A stretch of 64,000 bases of DNA, from assembly GCF_028769735.1 (NCBI RefSeq), contig NC_088188.1:4673001-4737000 (forward strand), given 5' to 3'. Source of the DNA: Zonotrichia leucophrys gambelii (taxonomy: Eukaryota; Chordata; Aves; Passeriformes; Passerellidae). Below, one piece after another: positions 55,101-64,000 of this stretch. Position numbers and translations under genes: made by a program. Under the pieces are notes generated by a model. That model worked only from the letters and a program-made list of their open reading frames with translations, was not told the origin of the DNA and did no database searches. Positions within the stretch are counted from its first letter, which is position 1. Each line of letters starts with the position of its first letter.

Positions 55101-56005
55101 AGGTCCGTTCTGAAGCACTGGTGAGGAACATGATTAATGTGAAACCACTGACACTGGGCTGGCACTGGCTAAAACTGGAACTTGTTTTGTGCATGGATTT
55201 TAGAAATGCCATTGAATGTGGTTTTGCCCTGCTCAGAACAGCACGTGGATCACATTCATCACCTGCTTAAATAGGATCAAGTTTGAACTAAGCTTTGAGA
55301 AAGCTTTTCATATACAACTCCCTCTCTGGTGTTCTCCACAATGAAATATTCCATAGCCCCAGGGAGCCACGGGGCAGCGTTGCTTTTAGGCAGCCTGAAA
55401 AGGACCTGCAAAAAGGAGCAAAATAAACAGAGACAAAATCACCTGCTCATTTTTTTTTCCTAATACTGTTGTAGTCATTCCTCTGAATTTGCAGGAGACA
55501 AAGATCTGCCCAATCTGCCCACAGTTCCTTAGGCAGGAGTTCTTTGCTCCTTGGCTGGTGGAGTCCCAGTGCTAAAAGCCAACAGTGAGCAGGGCAAAGA
55601 CAAGACACAGAAATTTCTGCAGAGCTTCCTACTTCTCCTCAGGGCCACAAGAGCAGCACAGACCCAGTTCCAGAGAAATCCCTTTCCCTCAGTCCCCATC
55701 ACACCACAGCAGACCTTAATTCTATCTCACACCAGCCATGCCAGGAGTGTGAATGTGGGACAGAGCTGCACAAGCTCTTCCTTTCTGCAATTCCATCTAT
55801 ATTCTGTGCCTTCCTCCTTTGTGAAATACATGCAGAGCAGTCCTTGGGAGTTCCCAACTCACTCTATGGGGTATATCAGCATTCTGAATGTGATACTGCA
55901 ATGAGATTTCATGGGATGCTGTGTGATCATTCCTGCTCTGTTGGAATCATAAGAGTCAGAAAGAAATACAGAGATAAAGACATGGGGAAGGATAAAACCT
56001 ACCAT
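34034..56005 (-). CDS. MYL10: Myosin regulatory light chain 10, complete seven-exon gene (coding span)
   Basis: Regulatory light chain of muscle-type myosin II. In this family the chain wraps the IQ2 segment of the heavy-chain neck and tunes contraction through Mg/Ca binding and phosphorylation. Seven exons (56003-56005, 47528-47614, 44756-44831, 43318-43422, 39830-39908, 34843-34891, 34034-34132, all minus) join in frame into 165 residues plus stop; human MYL2 has 166. Visible features are a basic N-terminus (KKAKKK, 4-9), Ser14 at the position phosphorylated by myosin light chain kinase, an EF-hand loop from Asp36 to Asp47 ([12 protein letters not shown]), and the family C-terminus ending HGEEKD. 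The exon borders match the conserved MYL2/MYL10 structure. MYL10 is chosen over MYL2 because of EELE.MVKEA (63-72), GTDPEE (91-96), [13 protein letters not shown] (118-130) and [13 protein letters not shown] (153-165), where MYL2 has EEIDEMIKEA, GADPEE and [13 protein letters not shown]. No frameshift or premature stop is seen. The comparison uses remembered family sequences. Confidence 0.96.
34133..34842 (-). other. MYL10 intron 6
   Basis: 710 bases, single-copy in appearance. I saw no repeat or other gene in it. Confidence 0.9.
34843..34891 (-). CDS. MYL10: MYL10 coding exon 6 (residues 117-133)
   Basis: A 49-base exon with acceptor GAACAG| and donor |GTAAGG. It completes Tyr117 and encodes [16 protein letters not shown]. 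The length and phases equal MYL2 exon 6. The MTQADRFS core agrees with human MYL10, whereas MYL2 has TTQAERFS. Confidence 0.96.
34892..39829 (-). other. MYL10 intron 5
   Basis: 4.9 kb of AT-rich sequence with no recognised transposon or exon. It holds a T-rich run near 35577-35596, AT-rich runs near 36105-36160, a short duplicated TTGGATATAT block around 36695-36740, and an A-run near 37175-37187. Much of it could be conserved non-coding sequence, but that cannot be judged without alignment. Confidence 0.85.
39830..39908 (-). CDS. MYL10: MYL10 coding exon 5 (residues 91-117)
   Basis: A 79-base exon with acceptor TTTCAG| and donor |GTAAGT, ending after two bases of the Tyr117 codon. It encodes [21 protein letters not shown] and then RIKAD. 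This corresponds to the third EF-hand-like unit, whose loop is not a canonical metal site. The Thr of GTDPEE is MYL10-like. The TA of the split tyrosine codon abuts the donor, so unspliced reading would meet a stop there, but the splice is unambiguous. Confidence 0.96.
39909..43317 (-). other. MYL10 intron 4
   Basis: 3.4 kb. The only distinctive stretch is a purine-rich GGAAGAGG tract on the plus strand around 42027-42075. No gene or transposon was recognised. Confidence 0.85.
43318..43422 (-). CDS. MYL10: MYL10 coding exon 4 (residues 56-91)
   Basis: A 105-base exon with acceptor CTGCAG| and donor |GTAAGT, phase 1 on both sides, as in MYL2. It encodes the second, degenerate EF-hand region with the family signature [19 protein letters not shown] (72-90). 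The stretch at residues 63-71 reads EELEDMVKE. This agrees with human MYL10 (EELEAMVKE) and differs from MYL2 (EEIDEMIKE), so it is the best single paralogue discriminator. Confidence 0.97.
43423..44755 (-). other. MYL10 intron 3
   Basis: 1.3 kb without a recognised repeat, RNA gene or further exon. Confidence 0.9.
44756..44831 (-). CDS. MYL10: MYL10 coding exon 3 (EF-hand 1, residues 31-56)
   Basis: A 76-base exon with acceptor CCACAG| and donor |GTAAAC, ending after the first base of the Gly56 codon. It holds the only intact divalent-cation loop of the protein: Asp36, Asn38, Asp40, Phe42 (backbone), Asp44 and Asp47, with Gly41 at loop position 6. In muscle regulatory light chains this site is usually occupied by Mg or Ca. 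The loop matches the cardiac/skeletal regulatory light chains almost residue for residue. Confidence 0.97.
44832..47527 (-). other. MYL10 intron 2
   Basis: 2.7 kb. It contains a short GAAA-type simple repeat (47327-47366) near its 5' end in gene orientation. Otherwise it looks single-copy. Confidence 0.85.
47327..47366. repeat. GAAA-type simple repeat
   Basis: Interrupted AAAG/AAAC tetramers on the plus strand in MYL10 intron 2. Confidence 0.8.
47528..47614 (-). CDS. MYL10: MYL10 coding exon 2 (residues 2-30)
   Basis: An 87-base exon of 29 full codons, with acceptor ..TTACAG| and donor |GTTGGT. It encodes the N-terminal extension [12 protein letters not shown], then the phosphorylatable SNVFS (Ser14), then the start of helix A ([12 protein letters not shown]). 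The length and both phase-0 borders equal the family pattern. Basic residues just before the serine are the recognition feature for myosin light chain kinase in this family. The human MYL10 N-terminus, as I recall it, is longer and unrelated at its start, so the bird copy keeps the ancestral form. Confidence 0.96.
50012..50078 (-). mobile_element. CR1 LINE 3'-end scrap inside MYL10 intron 1
   Basis: Plus reading is CATCACAGAATCTTAGAATG followed by TTTTGGGTTGGGTGGGACC and TTAAAAATAATTAACTTCC. This is a diverged copy of the CR1 tail 'atcatagaatggtttgggttggaagggaccttaaagat'. It lies in the same orientation as MYL10. Confidence 0.7.
51913..51985. repeat. TTTGG/TTTGGG simple repeat
   Basis: Alternating GGTTT and GGGTTT/GGGTTGGT units on the plus strand, with one GGTTAGGG at the left edge. 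It resembles but is not a telomeric TTAGGG array. Confidence 0.85.
53195..53327. repeat. 19-bp tandem array, seven copies
   Basis: Seven contiguous 19-base units of the form GATGGGCCAAAATTYAAYA, starting at 53195 and then every 19 bases to 53309. The first unit (GATGACCCC..) is the most diverged. It lies within MYL10 intron 1 directly before the CA-rich satellite. Confidence 0.93.
53391..53957. repeat. CA-rich compound satellite (CACATGGA and CACACTGTCA units)
   Basis: About 570 bases. The left part (53391-53675) mixes (CA)n with CATGGACA and CACTGACA units and three copies of ACACTCCCAG or similar. The right part (53676-53957) is a near-regular 12-16 base array of CTGTCACACACA variants. Open frames rich in His-Thr on the plus strand and Cys-Val on the minus strand are repeat artefacts. 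Confidence 0.95.
56003..56005 (-). CDS. MYL10: MYL10 coding exon 1 (initiator ATG only)
   Basis: Only the start codon is coded here. On the minus strand the context is AGCAGCACC ATG|GTAGGT, a good Kozak match (A at -3) with a consensus donor directly after the ATG. Muscle regulatory light chain genes such as MYL2 also put the ATG alone in exon 1 and start exon 2 at codon 2 in phase 0, which is what exon 2 needs here. A TATA box lies about 70-80 bases upstream. The assignment rests on this pattern, because three coding bases carry no homology signal. An alternative first exon elsewhere cannot be excluded. Confidence 0.8.
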
Positions 56006-56050
56006 GGTGCTGCTGCTCCTTCCACCCCTGCTCTGCCAACCAGTCAGCCA
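56006..56050 (-). other. MYL10: MYL10 5' untranslated part of exon 1 (start inferred)
   Basis: About 45 bases between the expected start site and the ATG. The start site is placed roughly 30 bases below the TATA box. The sequence next to the ATG is GGAGCAGCAGCACC. It is only as certain as the exon 1 assignment. Confidence 0.6.
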
Positions 56051-56182
56051 ACAAACACAATGCCAATTGTGTCTTTATATAGTGTCACCAAGGAATAAAA
56101 ATATGCCTGCTCCAAGTTTAGACAATAGATGTAAGGTTGGAAAAGTGCAGTAATTGGATCCCAATACCATTCCAAGCATCTG
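56050..56182 (-). promoter_or_regulatory. MYL10: Putative MYL10 core and proximal promoter
   Basis: Reading toward the gene on the minus strand, there is a TATATAAA box at 56074-56081. A TA-AAAA-TA core typical of MEF2 sites lies at 56096-56103; the core matches but the outer flanks do not. Further upstream are a CATTCC M-CAT-like motif at 56168-56173 (plus-strand reading) and a CATCTG E-box at 56177-56182. A CAATTG E-box-form hexamer is at 56064-56069, between the TATA box and the start. TATA, MEF2, M-CAT and E-box elements together are typical of striated-muscle promoters. Individual short motifs can occur by chance; the support comes from their clustering just above an ATG|GT exon. Confidence 0.65.
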
Positions 56183-56600
56183 TTCCATGCACAGCTTTTG
56201 CTTTCACAGAAATACTGCAGCAGATAAGTAGAGGAGGCAGTTGGGATACAATTGTACAGCACTCACAGCAAGCTTGAGCTGAAGGGGTTTTCCCATGTAC
56301 TGCTAAATAATGAACACAGGGCATGCACTGGAAGATTTTAAGTGGACATGGCATTTTGAAAAAGCAGGAAGGGAAACACAATCCTTGAGAAAATGCTGGG
56401 GAAACCAGCAATAAATCCTGGCCACTTCAGTAGCCCCAGAGCCTGGTGCAGGCATTCAGAGCTCCAGCAAAGCATCTGAGGCTCTGCAGAACTGCATCTA
56501 TGCCTGGCGGGTGGAAAAGCACCTCTCTGCAGATGGCAATAAAGTGACTCAGGTCAGGTCTCTTTTCCCTGAACCTATAAACATGCCTGAAATCTGGGGC

Positions 56601-57083
56601 TGTTATTGTCATTTTTTTTCTGGAAAAATCCCCTTGCCCAAGATTCTTCTCCTGGGAAGCTGAGAAGGCTCAGAGAAAAAGGAAAACAATATTATCTCAT
56701 TTGCTTCTCCTGTGTTTTGCTGCTTTGGAATGTGTTTGGAGATTGTTTACCAACAGGTGATTGTTTCACTGTTTTTTGGTGTGAGTGTTTTCACTTATTG
56801 GCCAATCAGTGCCAAGCTGTGTTGAGGCTCTGGAAAGAGTCATGAGTTTTGCATTAGTATCTTCTAACCTTCTCTAAGTATATTTTGTGTATTCTTTAGT
56901 ATAGTGTAGTATAGTATATATTATATATACTATACTAAATATATAGTATATATTATATATATATATATACTATATATATTCTTTAATATAGTATAGTATC
57001 ATAACATAATAAATTTGCCTTCAAAGAACATGGAGTCAGATTCATCATTCCTTCCTCTGTCTGGGAACCGCACAAATACAAGA
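56601..57083 (+). mobile_element. Solo LTR, family B copy 2, 0.55 kb upstream of MYL10
   Basis: 483 bases, starting TGTTATTG, with the family B landmarks: CTGGAAAAATCCCC, TGTGTTTGGAGATTG, TTGGCCAATCAG and CATGGAGTCAGATTC. Flanks TGGGGC (56595-56600) and GGGGGC (57084-57089) fit a 6-base duplication with one mismatch. It is longer than copy 1 because of a TA-rich expansion at 56898-57000. It points away from MYL10 (LTR plus, gene minus) and carries enhancer/promoter-type CCAAT sequence close to the MYL10 TATA box. Confidence 0.83.
56898..57000. repeat. TA-rich palindromic tract within family B LTR copy 2
   Basis: Built of TATAGTATA, TATATATA and TAGTATAG blocks with dyad symmetry. The corresponding region of family B copy 1 is much shorter, so it expanded after or at insertion. 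Confidence 0.8.
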
Positions 57084-57089
57084 GGGGGC

Positions 57090-60000
57090 CATATCCCAAA
57101 ATAATGCAAAGTGGTGGAGGGTCATGGATTTCAAAGCATGAAAGAAGAGGTGTGTGGTCATGAATGTGGCAGTGGGAGCAGGAAGGGGACAGGAGGCAGC
57201 GTAGGAGCCACAGGGGCTGTGTCTCCCAGGGAATGCTCATGGACATTAATACACATTCCATCCCATTGGAATTACTGCAATGAGCCAAAACATTAACCAC
57301 TATGAAATTGCAAAATTCCACTGACATGAAATCATGGTTCCTAAAGGTCTGATCTCTGTGTCTCTCAGAGTATCCATACAAGAACATCAGAACATTCAAT
57401 TCAGCAGAAACAGCAGGTTTTTCAGGAACCTGCATCTGAAATTCTTCTCTCCATCAGTCATCCCAGCCCTGAGTCACAGCAGTGCTCAATCAATTAACTG
57501 AACTTTGAGACAGATGTGCATTCAAGTTTCTGGTTGAACAAGAACCTTGTTCTTTCTCCAGGTCCAGCCCCTTGCAGTGCTGTCATCTCTAATCTTAGAT
57601 CTGACTGCATGCTCTTCAGGGCAAGGACTGCTTTAGCTGTTGTGGGGCACCTCAAACACCTACAGGGATAATTAAGTAATAAACAGGCATAATACAGCTC
57701 ATCTGGCTTTAGTGAAATGGCTGTGGATGCACGTTGGAAGGTAGCCTGGTGTTCATTGTTCTGGTTTAGTCACATTATACCAATCCCCGGTGTAACAGAG
57801 CATGAAAAGAAATCCCTCAGTCCCTCTGCCTGGAAGAGTCTGCTGGAGAGCAGCCCCAGGTTTGTGTCCTAGGCTGGGTCTGGAAACTTGAAAAACTCAG
57901 AGTGAGGTTTCTGAGGGAAATCCTATACGATTTCCAAGGTTCATTGTGATAAAGATGTGTCATGTTCACTGGGTTAGATCCTGATTCATCAAAGCTGTTA
58001 AGAATCCACTTAACTTTTAGGGAGGAATAGTCCCACTGAAATCCACAGAACAGCTCACAAACCTTCATGTGAGAATGTGGTTACTCATTCTGCAGGATTA
58101 ATGCCCTAATTCCAACAATAAAGACAAATGAGCAGCAGCTTTGTCACCTGGGTCTGGGATTCCAACCTGTAAATTTTGTGTCCATTCTTGGAAGAATCCT
58201 CATCCTTTCACCAGCCATTTCATGGTTTTCTCCTAGCAGCTCTGTTAACAGACTTTTGTATTGTTTTATTGGGAGTTTTGTTTTCTCTTATCTAGTATAC
58301 CATCAATCACCATTGTTATTATCAATTTGCTCCTTAGTCTTGTAGCTTGATCTGCAGGCATTTTCCAATAGTGCCTGTATTTTCTGCATTGATCTCTATC
58401 TTTTCACAGAATTTCTATATTAAATGAATCCTTCCAAGCTGTTTTCAAATGACATGACACATCGGGATAAAACCCACACCATGCAGTGTGTTTGTAATGC
58501 ACATGTCCTGGGAGACCAGAACCCTCTCTGCTTAGTCTGTGAAACAAATCCACAGAGGAATTAAGGGAGACATACATCTTGGCTTTAAAGGTCTGCTTGC
58601 TTCTGCAACTGCCTCCAAATTATAGAAAGGCTCCAGACTGGAGAGGGGAGGGAGAGAAGGGGGGAATAACATAAGGACTGAAAAAGAAAGGCTTGAATTT
58701 AATTGCCCTAAAAATTTCAATCATTCAATCTGGTAATTAGAGAGCTGGCTGATTCAGAAAGCAATTTCATTTGGAAAAAAAAAAATAAAAAAAGAGCCCA
58801 ACAAGATAATTGATGCTAAGTGAATATTTTACCTGAAATATTAAATACCAAACTTAAGTCTGCCTCCAGGGCCCTTTCTGCTACCCCTTTTTGATCTGTC
58901 TTTCTACTTCTTTGTATTTTCCTCTCACATGACTCAACAGAACAGGACACTCCTTCAGAAAATCAGATTGTCACAGGGACAGGTTTATTTGAACTCTCTG
59001 TGCTGTGAAGGAGACAACATAATGATTTATTAGTAAAGAAAATAATAATAGGAAGTCTCCTGAGATGCAGTCTGGCTGCAAATCTCAGTGAGAATTTCCA
59101 GGGCTGAGTCTCTGTGTCTGGCCACGAGCACAGTCTGATGTCCTACCAAGGGGAACATTTTCTTTAGGAGCTGATCAAGTACAGGGTAACAGCTTTCTTT
59201 GTCAACTTAACAAGGATTAGCAGAACGTTTCATGTTTAATTCTGGACTCTCTGATGTCATGAAATGATACTTCAAGGCAGAGCTGTGCAGCCCTGCAGAG
59301 CCCTGTGGGTGTCGGTGTCACAGGGGTCTGATTGCACAGGTCTCTTGGCAGCGTGGAAAAGGAGCTGCTTTATTGCACACTGCTCAGGAGAGGCAACTGC
59401 TCATTCTCTGATATTTAATGGCCTAATGAACAAGGGCAGCATCCCATACACACCTTAAAGGAATGTTGTGTACCTGGAAATTAGGTAGATAATAATTTAT
59501 GCCAGATTTATAGATGGAGAAATTATAAAGAAAAATGCACATGACACATTGGATTCTGATTTCCTGTGCTGTTCTAAGTGCTCACCTGCGCAGCGTTTTC
59601 ACACAAAATGTTACACTTTATTCCTGTTAGTAATGTTAAATTTTAATCTTAAAAGACCTTTTAAAGTGAGGTTCCACATCTATTACTGCTCAGGAAGCCC
59701 ACATCAAACGTTTTCAGGTGCCTTTGCAATTTCCAGCTTTGAGACTGATCATGAGAACGTTTCTGATCTGTACAACATTCAGGATCTAAAAAGGCAGATG
59801 ACAGGTCTTGGGGACAATCCTTGTGGGGAGATGGGATGCCAGAAGCAGTGCCAAATGGGATGTGGCCTTTTTTTACAGCCAGAAGAAAATCTACTAATGC
59901 AGGAAATGTGTGGCAAGTACTTCTGGAAGTATTGGGCTATTACAGGTTATTGCAGTTTTGAGACCAACTTTTGGTTTTGAGACCAACTTTATACCACAAC

Positions 60001-63000
60001 ATGACTGTGCTCCTGCCCACAGAGAGTCTCCTGGCCTGCCTTTGAGGGGATGCCTTCAAAAGAACACCCATGGCAGTTAATCAGGCTTGGGAACATCCTG
60101 CCAATAGGTGGGGACAATGCCCTGACCTTTAGGAGAGCTCCATTCCATCCTTCACACCACAGGACTCCAGGTTCTGTGCAAGCCCTGGAGCTGAGCAGAC
60201 TCTGGGTCAGGAGTATAAACGAAGTACTAAAGGGAGAACATCAGCTAATTCCAGCAGAACCACCAAGCTAGGGTGGATTTCAAGCTCTCCAGAGAAAATT
60301 AGCAACTTGAACCACCCATTTTTCCTTAATCAGCTTAAATTTATCAGAGGTTCCTGTTCTTTTAGGAGCCATGATGATGCCCTTTTCTTTTCCCCTTACA
60401 GTTGTTCTCTCAGTAGCTGACGAAATTCTTCATACAGAGGACAGGTTGCCCCATGCTGCTCCGGAAGTCTGGTCTCAATACTGAATTTTGGAGCCTGGCA
60501 ACAAAGCAAATCTCAGGCCAGTGAGCCTTATGTTCACTGTGTACAGAGCTCCTGCAGTACAGGTACAGAGAAGAAGCTATAACAGACACCTCTGCAGAAT
60601 TTTAGATAAATTAAAAAGTGCAAATCCCACTGTGAATCTCCTCTCTCCATTGAGCAGAGACACAAACACTGTTTTGGAAACAGCCAGGGCTGCTGTAACT
60701 GTTAATTAAGTTCTGTGCATTTGTTGTTCAGGACAGTAAATGCAAACCCCCTTCTCTGAGCTACCCCTCCCTCTCTGAGAATTCATAGCCACTATCTAAT
60801 CTGACAAAAACTGTGTACTCTTTTATACTTGGAGGTCACTTTATGTTACTTACAGTGTGTTGCATAATGTCAAAAGGCATAACACAACATAATGAAAAGC
60901 AGACTAATATAACTCAACCTGACATCAATGACATAATATGATGTGGCTACTGAGAAATGCACTGTTGTCATTGTTTTGTGTTTTCATCTGATACGTACTT
61001 GCCATTCCAGCATGGGGCAATTGTTGCAGAATTTGGAGAAGAAGGTTGCAAACTGAGCACTCCTGATTCTGCTGTGCCTCCCAAAATTTTTGCACTGAGA
61101 TCACTTGGTTGGAGTTGCTGGGGGTTCCTCCTGATTTACACTAGCAAGAGTCAGGCTCCACAAAATCATCACATAAAGAGCAATTGCTTTAGGAAAGCCA
61201 TCAAGTTGGAAAATGAAGCTCCTGGGAGTAAGGAAATGACAACCCTGTTACAGTCCCTGTAACCTTAGCTCTGCCCTCCTGGGCAGTAAAGGAGCCTGCA
61301 CTGGTTTCCTGCAGGATGTCATTTCATTTTGTAGGGCTGTGGAGCAAAGCAGCTGTTCAATATTTCTCTTAACTTCTTCATGTAGTCTGTGGTCCCATCC
61401 CTCATTTGCTGCACATCAAACAAATCCTTTAGTGGCTTAGGTAGTTTTCTCCTTCCTGTTTTTATTTGCTGTTGTATTGTTCTAATTACCACAGTAGATG
61501 TGTATTTCAAAACCAAGGCTGAGTCTATCTTCCAATGCACCCACAAGTTTGAAATACACTGTTATTCCTTCCTTGTTCCACAGACAGGGAGCAGGAGCAC
61601 AAAATTGCATCTATAGAGACCCAGTGGGAAGTCTGTCCTAGGCAAGGCTACAGCACAAGGCAGCAAAACTACAGCCTTTTGCATTAATTCTTTATTTTTA
61701 CTCCCTGGCTACTTTATCCTGCCCAGGCCCTCAGTGGAAAAAGCAGGCATGAGCCTCATTAGTGAAAACCTTGGGCAACAACAGGTAGAAATTAATTGTT
61801 CTGGTGGTGAATCCATCCAGCAGAACCAAAACAGGAGACCCAACAGCAACCAAAATAATTGAGCTGATGGATTATAATGAAACCCACTATAATTTCCACT
61901 ACAGTTTTACAGACAAATCCATCAAAAAAGCCATCTCTAACCTCCTCTCCTCTCTAGCACAGGCCATAGAGTTTTATATATCAATTTCAAGCCCATGTCT
62001 TCTGGTTGAGCTAGAACCTATTTTTAAGCATTGCTGTTGTGGTTATTATTAATATTATCTTATGTTGATGGTGGTTGGCCAAACCAACTGAAGCCATGGC
62101 TTCCTCCGTGACAGAATTCAGCCCCCAGTGACTCTGAGGGGACTCAGCCTCACATTCCACGCTCCAGCACCTCCTGCACTCCCACTCTGTGCTGCTGGTC
62201 ATTCCATCTCTGCATGGATTATTTGGGGGCCTTGGAAGCAGCGGGACAGATCACTACATTATTGCTGCAAGATAGGATTTGATGAGAATGTAATTAGTTT
62301 GTGCTGACAAAGCCTGTTTTTCCTGGCCAGAAACCCTGCTGAGAAGTTCAGGTTTAGCAAAGCAGAAGTCAGGAGTGGAGGGAGGTTAAAGGAAAGCTCA
62401 AGAGCTCTGGGAAAACAGGTGAGGTTTAGGCATCTGCCAACATTCTGGCCAGGTATCCCCACAGAAAGGAATTACATTCACTTAAAACTTTCAAAGAATG
62501 AAGGAACAAGGTTTGACAAATGGTTCTCTCTGTCAGAAATTTTACCTGAATATTTCTGTCTTTTATTTAGCTTTTGATGGGATCTACTATGCCATTTTCT
62601 GTTAGGATGAGATCTTATTTTCTACATTAATCTCCTGCATTTGTAATTTCTGTCTGTACCAACACACATGCATAATTTTTTCAAATGCTTACAATATGGT
62701 ATGGAGCTTCCTAAAATTTTAGGGTGAGCAATTGGAACTCTTCCCCTGAAATTTTACAATGTAAGTTTCTACCTCCTCTGAAAAAAAGTTGGCATAGCAA
62801 AATCCAATTTTGTTTACAGAAAACAGTATCTAAATATTGACCCAGTGACTAAATTCATGGCAGGTGTTTGTGGTTTCATTGCAGATGAATCTCAGAGTTG
62901 GCTGGGTCACATCACACAGAGATTTGGAGCCAGTGATGCTCAATTGCAAACACACAGAGAATGGAATAGGACACAGGCAGCAGTACCACCTCAGAGTACT

Positions 63001-64000
63001 GCACAGATTTTAGGCTACACCATCCATAAAAGCACTAGAAAAAGGACTGCCAAACGAGGAACAATTCAAGAATTTAAATGCAGTTGAAAATGCCAGCTGA
63101 AATAGTAACTTTAGAAATTATGGATGTAGTAGGTTGGTATCACTCTGCAGATGTTGAATGCAGAACATGGCAATATCCCTCCAGCACAGCAGCTGTAAAT
63201 CCAGGAGCCACAAAGGCATTTAACAACTTTTTGTAAATGTCACAAGTTCCTAATTCAATCCTTTGGCACTTTTCTAAAAAATCATTATGGGGGAATCATC
63301 ACATGGCATAGTAACAACCTCCCCTGTTTGTGCTAATGAAACAGCTCACATGCCTAAACCTGAATTAAAATCATGAAAAGGAGCACAGCACCTAAGAAAG
63401 GTGCCATATTCTGACCTCACAAGCAACAGCATAAACCCATTGTCACCCCTTAGAAAAAGTGGGATTATTTGGGACTGAGGACAGAATCTGCACCCTTGGC
63501 AGCATTGACAGAGTCATGGGATGGTTTGGGCAGGAAAGGAGCTTTGAAGATCAGCTTGTCCATAGTGCTGGGAGCTGGGGCTCCACTGCAGTGCAGGAGC
63601 TGCAGGTGCAGTGTGCAGGAGGGAGGATTGGCCTGGCAGTGGAGGCTCGGTGGTCACAGTGGGTGGGCACATCCTGCCACTAAAGGACCTCTGGGTGGGA
63701 CCCTGACAGTGACCAGCTGTAAGAACCTCCTGTAAAAGTCTTCAGAAAACAGACAGACACATTCACAAAGATGCTTCAGCACCTTCAACCCTCACACTGG
63801 GGACTTTCTGCCTGGGTGCTTTGGTGCTGTGGGTAGAACCCACAGATCCAACACTGAGCTGTGCCTGAGTGCCTTTGCTCCTGCCTTTGCCAGTCTGTGC
63901 TAATCCTTACTCTGAGCTGAGACTAATCAGGCTCTTTTAACTTAGGGCCCCCCAAGCTATCCTCGTTCTGTGGGATGGATTACCCTGTTGTGACATGTCT
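57090..64000. other. Upstream flank of MYL10, no gene recognised
   Basis: About 6.9 kb with one CR1 scrap at 63511. It has no CpG-rich promoter and no exon. In human, CUX1 begins on this side of MYL10; no CUX1 exon was seen. Confidence 0.6.
63511..63572 (-). mobile_element. CR1 LINE 3'-end scrap
   Basis: Plus reading is GAGTCATGGGATGGTTTGGG then CAGGAAAGGAGCTTTGAAGATCA, a diverged CR1 tail in reverse orientation. It is short and has no RT portion. Confidence 0.6.

Larger units (their letters stand above)
47615..56002 (-). other. MYL10 intron 1
   Basis: 8.4 kb between the ATG exon and exon 2. It contains a CR1 scrap (50012-50078), a T/G-rich tract near 51168-51215, a TTTGG tract (51913-51985), a seven-copy 19-bp array (53195-53327) and a long CA/GTCA compound satellite (53391-53957). 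A (TCC)n run sits at 49350-49367. Long open frames across the satellites are products of the repeat and not genes. The extent depends on the exon 1 call. Confidence 0.75.

Noticed and set aside
60488..60709. NLRPVSL, similar to the LINE reverse-transcriptase N(Y)RPVSL motif
   Set aside because: Only seven residues match, with no RT motif before or after, so chance is more likely.

Overview
This is vertebrate, almost certainly avian, nuclear DNA, and probably from a songbird. It is AT-leaning and CpG-poor, with one intron-split gene and long non-coding stretches. It carries several decayed CR1 LINE fragments in the avian style and five solo LTRs from two families that I associate with passerine genomes. 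The passerine call rests on my recollection of those LTR families, not on a search. There are no bacterial-type operons, CRISPR arrays, tRNAs or rRNAs.

The only protein-coding gene I can support is a complete sarcomeric-type myosin regulatory light chain on the minus strand, from about 56050 (promoter side) down to about 33900 (poly(A) side). All seven coding exons can be placed to the base, with GT/AG borders and consistent phases. They give a 165-residue protein with one canonical EF-hand and an N-terminal basic stretch followed by the phosphorylatable serine. Diagnostic residues in exons 4, 5, 6 and 7 fit MYL10 (precursor-lymphocyte/skeletal regulatory light chain) better than the close paralogue MYL2. 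The first coding exon contains only the ATG. It lies 8.4 kb upstream of exon 2, just below a TATA box and a MEF2-like AT core.

Layout: 1 to about 33900 is intergenic, downstream of MYL10. It holds three solo LTRs of family A (8396-8776 plus; 14804-15185 and 20659-21020 minus), one solo LTR of family B (16285-16702 minus), CR1 remnants, and a 66-bp minisatellite (19032-19228). 33900-56050 is MYL10. Its intron 1 carries a 19-bp tandem array, a large CA/GTCA compound satellite (53391-53957) and a TTTGG tract. 56050-64000 is upstream flank with a family B solo LTR (56601-57083, plus) about 0.55 kb from the MYL10 start, and one CR1 scrap. In human, MYL10 lies between COL26A1 and CUX1. I saw no exon of either here.

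I found no undescribed multi-gene system. The points most worth follow-up are the MYL10 promoter and its ATG-only exon, the nearby LTR, the apparently non-canonical 3' ends of the family B LTRs, and the compound satellite inside intron 1.
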